Source of the DNA: CAZTYI01 sp964466185
Lineage (GTDB): Bacteria; Chlamydiota; Chlamydiia; Chlamydiales; SM23-39
Length of the DNA stretch: 64,000 nt
Direction: 5' to 3'
NCBI GenBank assembly: GCA_964466185.1
Contig: CAYXMS010000002.1
Location: forward strand, 21,467 to 85,466
Below the pieces are notes generated by a model. That model was not told the origin of the DNA. It searched no databases and worked only from the letters and a program-made list of their open reading frames with translations. A program made the translations under genes and the position numbers. Below, one piece after another: positions 34,726 through 44,846 of the stretch; the stretch's first letter is position 1; every line of letters starts with the position of its first letter.

Positions 34726-36813
34726 TTAGCTATATTTGGCTTCTTTTTCAACTATTTGAATAAAATCTTTAAAAGAGCTTAAATGTTTGAGATTATCCAG
34801 CCAGTCATCTTCCATTAGCTCTTCTAGTGGAGGCAAAACTTCGTTTTGGTGTGCTTTGGCCAGAAGGGAGAGAGCTTCTTGGGCTCTGTTTAAAAGAGCA
34901 TATAAGCAGCCTAAATGATAATAGGCTTGCTGATTTCCTAAAGCACCTGCTTTAAGGATTTTTTGTTCGGCTTCTTGAAAATAACCTATAGCTTTGTTTT
35001 TATCGCAAGTTTTATCTAAAATCATTTGGCCCAGATTAATCAAAGCCAGTCCCCATTCTAAATAGGAATTATCATCTTCTTCATTTTGTTTCAGAGCCAG
35101 CTTGTAAAAAGAAATAGCCTGTTCATAATAGGATTTTTCGTATGAAAATTCTCCTAAATGAGAGAGGCAAAGACCGATATGAAAATGAACTTTGGGATAG
35201 TCGGGATTAATTAAGAGTACATTTTGAAAAGCGTTTAAAGCTTTTTTATAATAAGAATTTTCTTCATCGTAGCAATCTCCCAAAAGATCTAGGATGCGTC
35301 CATAGGTAAACAGCCATTGGGGGTAGTTTAAAAGAGCATCTTTTTGGTTTTTTAAAGTATTTTCCAAATAGCGCTTGGCTTCTTCCAAAGCCTGTTGGTT
35401 TTCTTCTCGTTCTCCAATCTCTAAAAGTAAACAGCCGAAATCATAAGTTAAATTGGGGCAAAGTGGTTTTAGATCCAGCGCTTTTGTAAAATGTTTGACC
35501 GCCTTTTTAAATATGTCATTATCTTCATATTCCAGGCCGATTTTTAGTTCTGTATTGGCCAGCTCATGCCAAAGTTCTGCCGAAAGCGGGCTGAGCTTAA
35601 GGCCTTTTTTGATTTGTAAAATAGCTTTTTCATGGTAGTTTGCATCTTCATAATAATGGGCAAAAGCATTTAAACAGATGCCGTAGGCAAAATAAAGCTC
35701 AAACTCTTCAGCATTTATTTTTTTTTCTAAAACTTCTTTGATTTTTTTTTCCGCTTCCAAGATCAGCTCTAGCCGGTTGGAATAAGCGCCAAGTAATGCC
35801 AAAGCTTCTGCCCACTGACTTATAATCAGGGGATTTTTAGGTTTGCTTCTATGTGCTAAAAGGCATTTTTGGCAGGCCAGCTCGAGTTTGTTTAAATTTT
35901 TAGATAGTTTTCCGCTTTCCGATAAAAGACCGGACCACTCTAAAAGAATTTCAGCATTTTCAGTTTCATACATCAAAAACTTGGCATATGCAGAAGAGGC
36001 TTTGTTAAAATAGTCCTCTGAGAGGGTGTTTATATAAAGTTCTTGATAACAGCGGGCAATTGCCAGAAAAGCTTCTTTAAATCCCTGGTTGTTCAAAAGC
36101 GCTTTTTGGAAATGATCGATAGCGCTTAAATAGTGGCGGTTGTCATTAATCAAAAGGGCCATTTCATAAAGTGCCAGACCGTATTCATACCAGAACTGTA
36201 TGGAAATTTTACTCTGATGGGCAAAAGACATGCGAAATGCCTGGATGGCCTGCTTGATTTCCACAGCTTCTTGAGAACCTGAAGCCAGCTTCATAAAAGT
36301 TCTGGCATAAGACCAATAAAGCTCGGCGACAGTTTCTTTACTTTCGTTTTTGGAAAAAGTAATAGCCTTGGCAAAATTTTCTTTGGAATCTTGAAAATAA
36401 TGCTCTTCTTTAGTTTTGTTTCCTAAAATATAAAGGGCTTGGGCAAGTCCGTAATATGTTGCGAAAGTGTCTTTTTTTAAATTAATGGCCAGTTGAAAAT
36501 TGCGTGTTGCTAAAAAAAGCGCTTTTTCCTGTTTTTTCTGTTTGCCAATTTCTAAAAGAGCATAGCCTTGGCGCTGCCAGAGTAAATAATTATCAGGTTC
36601 TAAAGTAGAAGCGGCATTAAAATATTCAATTGCGGAAAAGCTTTTTTTTCTTAGCAGTTCTTCGCCTTTTTGCAAATACTCTTCTGCTAATTTCCTTTTT
36701 TCTTCCAAGGGCAGGCTTTCCCATTCCCCCAGTTTTTGCTTTAAATTAATTAAAGCTTTGCCCTGAGGGCTGTATTTGCTATAGAGCTTTTGTAGAAAAT
36801 GGGCTTTTTCCAT
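34726..36813 (-). CDS. TPR-repeat protein
   Basis: 695 residues built almost wholly of tetratricopeptide repeats: units such as DTFATYYGLAQALYILGN, EAFLAIARCYQELYINT, LSAELWHELANTELKIGLEY and PDYPKVHFHIGLCLSHLGEF recur about every 36-40 residues. Many have the form 'WxxxGxALxxLG' followed by a helix Y-(F/Y)-x-K-A. The first 45 residues form a basic helical cap (KLGEWESLPLEEKRKLAEE). There is no signal peptide, so it is cytoplasmic or type III secreted. TPR proteins serve as scaffolds; no partner can be named. It is on the same strand as yidC, 101 bases upstream of it. The ATG has AAGGT upstream. Confidence 0.8.
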   Translation of the reverse strand: MEKAHFLQKLYSKYSPQGKALINLKQKLGEWESLPLEEKRKLAEEYLQKGEELLRKKSFSAIEYFNAASTLEPDNYLLWQRQGYALLEIGKQKKQEKALFLATRNFQLAINLKKDTFATYYGLAQALYILGNKTKEEHYFQDSKENFAKAITFSKNESKETVAELYWSYARTFMKLASGSQEAVEIKQAIQAFRMSFAHQSKISIQFWYEYGLALYEMALLINDNRHYLSAIDHFQKALLNNQGFKEAFLAIARCYQELYINTLSEDYFNKASSAYAKFLMYETENAEILLEWSGLLSESGKLSKNLNKLELACQKCLLAHRSKPKNPLIISQWAEALALLGAYSNRLELILEAEKKIKEVLEKKINAEEFELYFAYGICLNAFAHYYEDANYHEKAILQIKKGLKLSPLSAELWHELANTELKIGLEYEDNDIFKKAVKHFTKALDLKPLCPNLTYDFGCLLLEIGEREENQQALEEAKRYLENTLKNQKDALLNYPQWLFTYGRILDLLGDCYDEENSYYKKALNAFQNVLLINPDYPKVHFHIGLCLSHLGEFSYEKSYYEQAISFYKLALKQNEEDDNSYLEWGLALINLGQMILDKTCDKNKAIGYFQEAEQKILKAGALGNQQAYYHLGCLYALLNRAQEALSLLAKAHQNEVLPPLEELMEDDWLDNLKHLSSFKDFIQIVEKEAKYS

Positions 36814-37286
36814 GAAAAAATTACCTTGTTAAGATGGCCTGTTTATTATAAGCAGACTCACTTTTTCCTCCAAGCTTCTTATAAAAATAAAAAGCCTCTT
36901 TTAAAATTTTTAGCTGTTTTTGAATTTAAAAAAAAGATTTTTTTTGTTAATTTTGCATTAATTTTCTGATTTTAAATATATCTTTTTAATCCTGCTAAAA
37001 AAATGTTTAATAATTTATATAATAATATAGCTATGGCGAGCAATCTCTTGCAAGCAAACTTATGTTTATTATGCTATAAGAAAAGCAAAAAATACAAAAA
37101 ATAATTGTTTAAAAACTTTAATGATAAAGTATGTCAAATTAAAAATTTTGACACAATTCAGCTAACTATTAAAATGGCTGGTTTTCTTGTATCTTTAATT
37201 GTAAAATTATTTGTTTTCCAGTTTTCTAAAACTTGCTCTAAATCAAAATTTTAGCTATAATTAAGCTCCTTGCAGGATGGTATTTT
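36814..37286. other. AT-rich intergenic region upstream of mgtE
   Basis: 473 bases between divergent TPR and mgtE genes, very AT-rich. I see only weak short inverted repeats (for example near 37055-37080) and an AGGATGG ribosome-binding site for mgtE. I looked for an M-box-type magnesium riboswitch core and did not recognise one. There are no open frames worth listing. Confidence 0.5.
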
Positions 37287-38762
37287 ATGGATAAGGAAAA
37301 GAAAAAAAAACTCTCTAAAGAAGAGCATATAGAGTCAAAACCAGCTCAGGTGGATGAGCTTTTAAAAGAAAAATTAGAAAATGCCTTTCACCAGGAAACA
37401 TCTCATGTTTCATGGCATGACATTGCCAAAATAGCTATCGAATATAGCCCGATCGACCTGGCTTATGCCATTATCCATTTGCCTCCCCATGTCAGGCCTA
37501 TACTTTATGATAATCTTCCTGATATTGATGCCAAGATTGAATTTTTAGTTAATACCGACAGCGATACTAGGGTCCGCATTTTTCGTTTTATGAAAGATGA
37601 AGAAATTAAAGCCTTGTTTGAGAAAATGCCGACTGATGACGCTGTTTTTGTGATGGAGGATATGTCGGAAAGGCGCTTTAAAAGGACTTTGGAATTAATA
37701 AGTTTAAAAAAAGCAGCCAAGATTAAAGAACAGAAAAACCATGAACGCAACAGCGCCGGCAGATTGATGAGCTATGATTTTTTTGCCTTTTCCATGGACA
37801 TGACAGCTGGCGAGGCGGTTAAACAGATAAGAGAAAATCCCGGTATTGATTTTGCTAAAGGCATTTACATAGTCAATGAAGACAAGGAACTGGTGGGATT
37901 TGTATTAGGCCGCAATCTGCTTATTAATCAATATGTGCGAATAGACCAGACAGGGGAATCGGCCATTACTTTAAAACAGGTAATGCGCCCTATTTTATAT
38001 AAGGTATCGCCGGATGCGACAAGGGAAGAGGTGGTGGATATAGTAGAGCGTTATAAAGTATCTTCTTTGCCGGTAGTAGATGAAAGCAATAGACTGGTCG
38101 GTGTCATTGCTAATGAAGAAGTAGTGGAAGTAATGGAAGATTTGGCAGACGCTGCCATAGCTAAAATGGCCGGTACCGGTGAGAAAATTTCTATTTTCGA
38201 TCCTGTTTTAAAAAGGTTTGGCGCAAGATCTCCCTGGTTAGTAATTACTTTAATGGCCGGACTTGTCAATGTTGGCTTGATGTCTTCTTTTAAAAAACAT
38301 GCTGGTATTTTGCTGACTTTTGCTCTTTTTTTTGTGCCTTTAATTAATGGTATGTCTGGCAATGTCGGCATTCAGTGTTCTACTGTGTTAGTGCGCAGTA
38401 TGGCAGTCGGTACGCTTTCCAGAAAAACTTATAAAGACGCTTTGATTAAAGAGCTCTTAATCGGGGGACTTTTAGGCCTTATTTTTGGTCTTGGTCTAGG
38501 GATTGTTGTATTTTTTATTAATTGGTTGACGGCAGTCGGCGGAAGCGGCAATTCTTTAGGCTATGCTACGATTGTCGGTGTCGGCCTTTTGGGAGCTTGC
38601 CTAGCAGGGTCTGCGTTGGGTGTTTTTGCTCCTATTGTGTTTGATAAACTAGGCGTGGATCCTGCAGTTTCTTCAGGGCCAATTGTAACTGCTTTTAATG
38701 ATACTACTTCCATGGCGATCTATTTTTTAATTGCCTATGGTTTAGGTATGATCTTTTTTTAA
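37287..38762 (+). CDS. mgtE: Magnesium transporter MgtE
   Basis: 491 residues. The N-domain (about 35-165) has the helical superhelix repeats DLAYAIIHLPPHVRPILYDNL and KALFEKMPTDDAVFVMEDM. A CBS pair follows (about 170-290; GIYIVNEDKELVGFVLGRNLL and SLPVVDESNRLVGVIANEEV), then five spans with the conserved PLINGMSGNVGIQCS pore motif and SSGPIVTAFNDTTSMAIYFL. It imports Mg2+ under feedback control by the cytosolic domains. In Chlamydia mgtE (CT194) also precedes the gyrase cluster. The DciA gene follows after 52 bases. Confidence 0.95.
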   Translation: MDKEKKKKLSKEEHIESKPAQVDELLKEKLENAFHQETSHVSWHDIAKIAIEYSPIDLAYAIIHLPPHVRPILYDNLPDIDAKIEFLVNTDSDTRVRIFRFMKDEEIKALFEKMPTDDAVFVMEDMSERRFKRTLELISLKKAAKIKEQKNHERNSAGRLMSYDFFAFSMDMTAGEAVKQIRENPGIDFAKGIYIVNEDKELVGFVLGRNLLINQYVRIDQTGESAITLKQVMRPILYKVSPDATREEVVDIVERYKVSSLPVVDESNRLVGVIANEEVVEVMEDLADAAIAKMAGTGEKISIFDPVLKRFGARSPWLVITLMAGLVNVGLMSSFKKHAGILLTFALFFVPLINGMSGNVGIQCSTVLVRSMAVGTLSRKTYKDALIKELLIGGLLGLIFGLGLGIVVFFINWLTAVGGSGNSLGYATIVGVGLLGACLAGSALGVFAPIVFDKLGVDPAVSSGPIVTAFNDTTSMAIYFLIAYGLGMIFF

Positions 38763-38814
38763 AAAAGCACTTGAGTTTTTGGCTTGAGGGGAATATGCTG
38801 AATTTAAGGTGAAC

Positions 38815-39114
38815 ATGAGAAAATTCAAGCCTCGTACAATTGGTGAAATTCTGCCGGGAATCTTGGATAAGATTAAAGAAAAAAAGGCTCAAAGGCCTGA
38901 AGCTGTTATAGCTTATTGGAAAGAGGCGATTGGAGCTGAATTGGAAAAAATGGCCAAAGCTGTTGCTTTTGATCAGGGTGTTTTGACTGTGAAGGTAAAA
39001 AGCTCTACTTTGCATAGTTTATTGTGCCAATATGAAAAGCAGAAACTTTTAAAAAAGATGCAAAAAAAATTTTCTCAGCAAATAGTTCGTAATATTGTTT
39101 TTAAGTTAGGATAA
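38815..39114 (+). CDS. dciA: DciA-like protein (DUF721)
   Basis: 99 residues from ATG 38815, with TAAGGTG upstream; GTG 38809 is an alternative. The fold follows DUF721/DciA: helix PGILDKIKEKK, then YWKEAIGAELEKMAKAVAFDQGVLTVKVKSSTLHSLLCQYEKQKLLKKM. This is the family's W-x-x-x-V-G-x-x-(L/I)-A-x-x-(A/S) and L-x-V-x-V-x-S-S-x-W/T-x-x-x-L pattern. DciA helps load the replicative DnaB helicase in the many bacteria lacking DnaC/DnaI. Chlamydia has the same gene next to gyrB (CT191). It ends 86 bases before gyrB and is probably in the same transcript. Confidence 0.75.
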   Translation: MRKFKPRTIGEILPGILDKIKEKKAQRPEAVIAYWKEAIGAELEKMAKAVAFDQGVLTVKVKSSTLHSLLCQYEKQKLLKKMQKKFSQQIVRNIVFKLG

Positions 39115-39200
39115 ATTTTAAAAACGGCGCCATTATTTTTTAGTTGAAAATAAAAAGTATTTTTTGCCGTCGGAAAAACATTAAACAACAGAGAAAGGGC

Positions 39201-41696
39201 ATGACTACAATGGCAAATGAAAAAAAATATGATGCAAGTGCAATTACTGTCTTGGAAGGCTTGCAGGCAGTGCGCGAAAGGCCGGGTATGTATATCGGTG
39301 ATACTGCACAGGGCGGTTTGCATCAGTTGGTTTATGAAGTTGTAGATAATTCTATTGACGAGGCCATGGCAGGCCATTGTAGTGAGATTATTATTACTTT
39401 GAATAAAGATGAATCAGTAACGATTGAAGACAATGGCCGCGGCATTCCCATAGAAAAACATAATCAGGAATCTGTTAAAAGAAAAAAAGAGGTTTCGGCA
39501 TTGGAAGTAGTTTTAACCGTTTTGCATGCCGGCGGTAAATTTGACAAATCTACTTACAAGGTATCTGGCGGTCTGCATGGCGTTGGTGTTTCTTGTGTGA
39601 ATGCACTGTCTGAAAAAATGGTGGCTAAAGTTTACCGCAACGGCAAAATCCATGAAATGGAATTTTCGAGAGGACGGGTTACAAAATCTTTAACTGTGAT
39701 GGGTGACACTAAAAAAAATGGCACGAAAATTACTTTTTGGCCTGATCCTAAAATTTTTCCGGAAATCAAATTTGACTATGATGTTCTGTTAAAGCGGTTG
39801 CGCGAGTTGGCCTTTTTAAATAAGGGCATTAATATTATATTTATAGATGAGGTCGATGAAGAAAGAGAAGATGTCCGTTTTAATTATGAAGGCGGAGTTG
39901 TTTCTTTTGTCTCCCACTTAAATAAAAATAAAGGCCCTTTGTTTCCTAATCCAATCTATTTCCAGGCTGTAAGAGAAGGGATAGACGGCCCAGTAGAAAT
40001 AGAAGTGGCTATGCAGTGGAATTCAGATTTTAACGAGACGATAGCTTCTTATGTTAACAATATTTCAACCCGCCAGGGCGGTACGCATTTAACTGGATTT
40101 TCTACAGCCTTGACCAGAGTCTTAAATAATTATGCTAAAACTTCATACCATTCAGCCAAAGGCAAGGAAGTTTCTTTAACCGGCGATGATATGAGAGAAG
40201 GTTTGACGGCAGTGATTTCTGTCAAAGTGCCTAATCCCCAGTTTGAAGGACAGACCAAACAGAAATTAGGTAACAGCGATGTGGCTTCTATTATGCAGCA
40301 AGTAGTGGGTGAAGAGCTAAGCACTTTTTTATCGGAAAATCCGGCCGTTGCCAAAATGATTGTGGAAAAAGCGCTTTTGGCAGCACAGGCTAGGGTAGCC
40401 GCCAAAAAAGCCCGGGATTTGACTTTGCGTAAGTCTGCTTTGGATAGTTTGCGTCTGCCTGGAAAATTGGCAGACTGTCAGGAGAGTAATCCTGAAGCTT
40501 GCGAACTGTATATTGTAGAGGGGGATTCCGCTGGAGGCTCTGCTAAAATGGGCAGGGACAGAAAATTTCAGGCTATCTTGCCTATTCGCGGAAAAATCCT
40601 GAATGTAGAGAAAGCCAGACTGGCTAAGATCTTAAAAAACACTGAAGTGGGAGCAATGGTTTCAGCTTTAGGCTCCGGCATTGGCAAAGAAAATTTCAAT
40701 TTGGAAAAGCTGCGTTATCACAAAGTTATTATCATGACAGACGCTGATGTGGATGGATCGCATATCCGTACGTTGCTTTTGACCTTTTTCTATCGCCATA
40801 TGCCTGCTTTAGTAGAAAGTGGCTATATTTATATTGCCCGTCCTCCGCTGTATCGGGTAAAACGTAAAAAAAGCATCGTCTATATCCACTCTGAAAAGGA
40901 AATGGACAATCATTTACTGTCTTTAGGCCTTTCTGATGCTGTTATTAAATTCAGTTCTAAAGACAAAATTTTAGATGTTAAAGAAGCTAAGAAGCTTCTG
41001 CAGGCAATTATTTTAATTGAAAATTTAATCTACAGCGTTGAGCGCAAAGGCATTCCTTTCAAAGATTTTTTGGATTGTAGAAATGAAGATGGGGTTTATC
41101 CCAAGTATCAGGTTAAAATCGGCGATGAGATGCGTTTTATCTATTCGGAAGAAGAGCTGGTTTCTTTAAAAAAGGAAAATGAACAGATTCAAAGAGAAAA
41201 ACATGAAGAGACAATTGCTTCCATACCTGAAGAAGAGTTAACTGAAGAAATTAAGAAATTCCATCCTAAAAGCCTGCCGATTACTGAAGTTTTTGACGAA
41301 CAGGAATTTGTTAAATTGCAGGAAAAACTGGCGGAGTTTAACTTGCCTTTAGAACGTTATTTGACTGCTGATGGGGAGCTTTTTGAAATTGAGCTGGAAG
41401 GTAACAAAGAAGAAAAAGTGGTTATGGTTTATACGCTTAAAGAGATGATCCATTTTCTGCGTTTGCATGGCCGCGAGGGCATTGAAATTCAGCGCTACAA
41501 AGGTTTGGGTGAAATGAATGCCGATCAGCTGTGGGAAACCACTATGGATCCGGCTACCCGCACGCTGGTTAAAGTGACCTTGCCTGATGCTATAGCCGCT
41601 GATTATATGTTTTCTATGTTAATGGGAGAGGAAGTAGCTCCTAGAAGAGAATTTATTGAACAGCATGCGCTGTCTGTGAAAAATTTAGATATATAA
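39201..41696 (+). CDS. gyrB: DNA gyrase subunit B
   Basis: 831 residues from ATG 39201, preceded by AGAAAGGG; a second ATG is 9 bases on, and the open frame extends back to a TTG at 39144. The GHKL ATPase domain has VVDNSIDEAMAGHC, IEDNGRGIP, and GGLHGVGVSCVNALS near residue 115. The TOPRIM domain has VEGDSAGGSAKMGRDRKFQ near residue 436 and MTDADVDGSHIRTLLLTFF. The long insert of about 165 residues near 600-730 (charged Glu/Lys-rich) is typical of Gram-negative GyrB. RYKGLGEMNADQLWETTMDP ends the metal-binding domain. With GyrA it supercoils DNA. Confidence 0.95.
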   Translation: MTTMANEKKYDASAITVLEGLQAVRERPGMYIGDTAQGGLHQLVYEVVDNSIDEAMAGHCSEIIITLNKDESVTIEDNGRGIPIEKHNQESVKRKKEVSALEVVLTVLHAGGKFDKSTYKVSGGLHGVGVSCVNALSEKMVAKVYRNGKIHEMEFSRGRVTKSLTVMGDTKKNGTKITFWPDPKIFPEIKFDYDVLLKRLRELAFLNKGINIIFIDEVDEEREDVRFNYEGGVVSFVSHLNKNKGPLFPNPIYFQAVREGIDGPVEIEVAMQWNSDFNETIASYVNNISTRQGGTHLTGFSTALTRVLNNYAKTSYHSAKGKEVSLTGDDMREGLTAVISVKVPNPQFEGQTKQKLGNSDVASIMQQVVGEELSTFLSENPAVAKMIVEKALLAAQARVAAKKARDLTLRKSALDSLRLPGKLADCQESNPEACELYIVEGDSAGGSAKMGRDRKFQAILPIRGKILNVEKARLAKILKNTEVGAMVSALGSGIGKENFNLEKLRYHKVIIMTDADVDGSHIRTLLLTFFYRHMPALVESGYIYIARPPLYRVKRKKSIVYIHSEKEMDNHLLSLGLSDAVIKFSSKDKILDVKEAKKLLQAIILIENLIYSVERKGIPFKDFLDCRNEDGVYPKYQVKIGDEMRFIYSEEELVSLKKENEQIQREKHEETIASIPEEELTEEIKKFHPKSLPITEVFDEQEFVKLQEKLAEFNLPLERYLTADGELFEIELEGNKEEKVVMVYTLKEMIHFLRLHGREGIEIQRYKGLGEMNADQLWETTMDPATRTLVKVTLPDAIAADYMFSMLMGEEVAPRREFIEQHALSVKNLDI

Positions 41697-41717
41697 TTTA
41701 ATCAGGAGATATTGTGT

Positions 41718-44201
41718 ATGTCCGACGACATTAAAAATGAATCTATTCTGCCGCGCAATGTAGAAGAAGAAATGAAAGAGAGTTATTTGCGCTATTCCAT
41801 GTCGGTCATTATTTCCCGCGCGCTGCCCGATGTACGCGACGGTCTGAAACCTTCGCAAAGAAGAATTTTGTTTGCTATGCGTCAGTTGAATTTATCGCCT
41901 GGTGCTAAACATCGTAAATGCGCCAAGATCTGCGGAGATACTTCCGGTGATTTCCATCCTCATGGCGAAACAGTTATTTATCCTACCTTAGTGCGTATGG
42001 CGCAGGATTGGAATATGCGCTATATCTTGGTCAATGGGCAAGGCAACTTTGGTTCTATTGACGGAGATCCTCCGGCTGCCATGCGTTATACTGAAGCCAA
42101 GCTGACAGCTTCTTCTATGTTCTTAATGGAAGATTTGGATAAGGAAACAGTAGACTTTGTGCCTAATTATGACGAGACGAAAGAAGAGCCTGTCGTTTTC
42201 CCTTCTAAATTCCCCAATCTGCTTTGCAACGGCTCTTCCGGTATTGCTGTTGGTATGGCGACCAATATTCCTCCCCATAATCTTGGCGAGCTGATTGAAG
42301 CTTTGCTTTTGATTTTAAAAGATCGCAAAACTTCAATTGAAGATATCATGAAAGTTATGCCGGCTCCTGATTTTCCAACAGGGGGCGTTATTTGCGGATA
42401 TAAAGGCATTAAAGAAGCTTTTTACACTGGAAAAGGCAAGCTGCTTTTGCGTGGAGTGATGGATATTGAGATCAAGACTAATGGCCGTCAGGCGATAGTT
42501 GTCAGTGAAATCCCCTATAATGTCAATAAATCCAGACTGATTGAACATATTGCCGATCTGGTAAATTCTAAAATTATTACCGGCATTTCCGATTTGCGCG
42601 ATGAATCAGATAAAGAAGGTCTGAGAATTGTTTTCGATTTGAAAAAGGGAGAAATTCCGGAAGTTATCATGAATCAGCTGTATCGTTTTTCTGATCTGCA
42701 GGTAACTTTTGGCTGTAATATGCTGGCTTTGGATAAGGGCTTGCCGCGTACTATGAATATCAAGCAGATGATGACTGCCTGGATCGATCACAGGGTAGAT
42801 GTTGTCAGAAAACGCACTCGTTATGAGCTGAAAAAAGCGGAAAACAGAGCGCATATTTTAGAAGGCTATTTGAAAGCTTTAAACAGTTTGGACGAGATTG
42901 TTAAAATGATCAGGGCAGCATCCAATCGCGACGAGGCTAAAAAAGAGCTGATAAGTACATTTGCTTTCACAGAAAGACAGGCGACTGCAGTTTTAGAATT
43001 AAGATTGTATCAGCTTACCGGTATGGAAAGAGATAAGATTGAATTGGAACACAAGTCTCTTTTAGAGAAAATAGCCCATTACAAAGCAGTTTTAGCTTCT
43101 GAAGAAATGGTTAAGGATATTATCAGAGAAGAACTGGAAATGATTAAAAAAGGCCATAAATCACCTCGTAAAACTCAAATTGCGCCGGCAGAGGGCGAAT
43201 TTCAGATGGAAGATTTAATCGCCGACGAACCGGTAGTGATTGCTATTTCTGAAGATGATTATATCAAACGTATGCCGATTTCAATTTTCAGAGAACAGAA
43301 AAGAGGCGGCAGCGGAGTGATGGGCATTGATATGAAAAAAGAAAATGACTTTTTAAAAGAAGTTTATATCGCTTCCACTCATGATAATTTAATGCTCTTT
43401 ACAACTCTTGGCAGATGCTATTGGATGAAAGTCTGGCAAATTCCGGAAGCAGGCCGCAGAAGCAAGGGCAAGCCGATTGTCAATTTAATTGAAAGCCTTT
43501 CTAAAAATGAAAAAATAGCAGCCGTTTTAAAAGTAAAATCTTTTGAAGAAGAAGGAGCTATTCTTTTAGCTACAACGAAAGGCATTGTTAAAAAAAGCCT
43601 GATTTCCGCTTATGCCAACCAGCGTAAAAAAGGAGTTAATGCTATCAATTTAGATGAAGACGACAGTGTTATGGCCGCTCATATAGTAAAAGCAGAAGAA
43701 CAGATTATGCTTTTTACCAAAAATGGTATGGCTGTTCGTTTTAATGAATCTTTAGTCCGTCCTATCGGCAGGGTGGCCAGAGGAGTTAAAGGAGTGAGCT
43801 TAAAAAGTCCTATTGATGAAGTGGTCGCTTGCGAGGTTGTAACTGGCCCTGAGACTATTTTAGTAGTTTGTGAAAATGGATACGGCAAACGTTCTAAAGT
43901 AGAAAGCTTTAGGCAGACCAATCGCGGAGGAGTGGGCGTTAGATCTATTTTAACTTCCAAACGCAATGGATTGGTTCTTGGTGCTGCCCGCGTAGATGAT
44001 GAAGACGGTGCTCTTTTAATGTCTATGCAAGGCCAGACCTTAAGACTGAGAGTTAAAGATATCAGGGTGATGGGCAGATCCACTCAAGGCGTACGTTTGG
44101 TAAGGCTTGATGCCGGAGATAAAATTATTGGCATGCAAAAAATTGAAGCCCCTAAAGAAGAGATCAAAGCAGAAGTAAAAGAAGCTCTCAAAGAAAATTA
44201 A
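41718..44201 (+). CDS. gyrA: DNA gyrase subunit A
   Basis: 827 residues from ATG 41718, 21 bases after gyrB, with CAGGAGAT upstream; a TTG two codons earlier is possible. The breakage-reunion domain has GLKPSQRRILFAMRQL and PPAAMRYTEAKLT near residue 118, with the Tyr that bonds to DNA. The six-bladed C-terminal domain contains QKRGGSGVMG near residue 528, the GyrA-box (Q-x-R-G-G-x-G) needed for DNA wrapping, so this is gyrase and not topoisomerase IV. The last 20 residues are an acidic/Lys-rich tail. It is co-transcribed with gyrB and tmk. Confidence 0.95.
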   Translation: MSDDIKNESILPRNVEEEMKESYLRYSMSVIISRALPDVRDGLKPSQRRILFAMRQLNLSPGAKHRKCAKICGDTSGDFHPHGETVIYPTLVRMAQDWNMRYILVNGQGNFGSIDGDPPAAMRYTEAKLTASSMFLMEDLDKETVDFVPNYDETKEEPVVFPSKFPNLLCNGSSGIAVGMATNIPPHNLGELIEALLLILKDRKTSIEDIMKVMPAPDFPTGGVICGYKGIKEAFYTGKGKLLLRGVMDIEIKTNGRQAIVVSEIPYNVNKSRLIEHIADLVNSKIITGISDLRDESDKEGLRIVFDLKKGEIPEVIMNQLYRFSDLQVTFGCNMLALDKGLPRTMNIKQMMTAWIDHRVDVVRKRTRYELKKAENRAHILEGYLKALNSLDEIVKMIRAASNRDEAKKELISTFAFTERQATAVLELRLYQLTGMERDKIELEHKSLLEKIAHYKAVLASEEMVKDIIREELEMIKKGHKSPRKTQIAPAEGEFQMEDLIADEPVVIAISEDDYIKRMPISIFREQKRGGSGVMGIDMKKENDFLKEVYIASTHDNLMLFTTLGRCYWMKVWQIPEAGRRSKGKPIVNLIESLSKNEKIAAVLKVKSFEEEGAILLATTKGIVKKSLISAYANQRKKGVNAINLDEDDSVMAAHIVKAEEQIMLFTKNGMAVRFNESLVRPIGRVARGVKGVSLKSPIDEVVACEVVTGPETILVVCENGYGKRSKVESFRQTNRGGVGVRSILTSKRNGLVLGAARVDDEDGALLMSMQGQTLRLRVKDIRVMGRSTQGVRLVRLDAGDKIIGMQKIEAPKEEIKAEVKEALKEN

Positions 44202-44222
44202 GATCGGCCAAAAAAGGTTTTT

Positions 44223-44846
44223 ATGTCTTTGAAAAAGGGCTTGTTAATTACGTTTGAAGGCGGAGATGGCTCTGGCAAGTCTTCTTTGATTCAGGGGATT
44301 TGCGAAACTTTTAAAAAAGAAAATAAAAATTTTCTAAAAACCAGAGAGCCCGGCGGCACTGTTTTAAGCGAAACTATACGCGATTTGATTTTACATAAAA
44401 AAATGTGTTCTTACACCGAGCTGGCTCTTTATTTAGCTTCGCGGGCAGAGCATGTGGATAAAGTCCTGCTTCCTGCTTTAAAACAGCAAATAACCATACT
44501 TTGCGACCGTTTTCATGATTCTACCATTGCTTATCAGGGATATGGTAGAAAATTAAATATCGGGACGGTTAAAAAACTTTGCTTTTTTTTATCTCAAAAT
44601 TTGGTTCCGGACATTACTTTTTATTTGGATTTAGATTCTGAAATTGGACTCAAAAGAGTTTCTAAAGAAAAAAAACCAGACCGTTTAGAAACAGAAAAAA
44701 TACAGTTCCATAGAGATATCAGACAGGCCTTTTTGCAAATGGCTGCAAAAGAGAAAAATCGCTTTTGTGTAATAGACGCATCTCAAACTAAACAGGAAGT
44801 TTTAAAAAAAGCGCTGGATCATTTAAGAGAGAAAAATGTTATTTGA
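44223..44846 (+). CDS. tmk: Thymidylate kinase
   Basis: 207 residues. FEGGDGSGKSSLIQG near residue 10 is the P-loop, TREPGGTVLSETIRDLIL the dTMP-binding motif, and DRFHDSTIAYQGYGR near residue 98 the DR(Y/F)-x-x-S-x-x-A-Y-Q-x-x-x-R signature. The lid is short (SKEKKPDRLETE). It phosphorylates dTMP to dTDP. It starts 21 bases after gyrA and its last 11 bases overlap holB, matching the Chlamydia order gyrA-tmk-holB (CT189/188/187). Confidence 0.95.
   Translation: MSLKKGLLITFEGGDGSGKSSLIQGICETFKKENKNFLKTREPGGTVLSETIRDLILHKKMCSYTELALYLASRAEHVDKVLLPALKQQITILCDRFHDSTIAYQGYGRKLNIGTVKKLCFFLSQNLVPDITFYLDLDSEIGLKRVSKEKKPDRLETEKIQFHRDIRQAFLQMAAKEKNRFCVIDASQTKQEVLKKALDHLREKNVI

Noticed and set aside
36814..37286. 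Magnesium riboswitch (M-box) ahead of mgtE
   Set aside because: The region is AT-rich with only short weak pairings, and none of the conserved M-box core was recognised.
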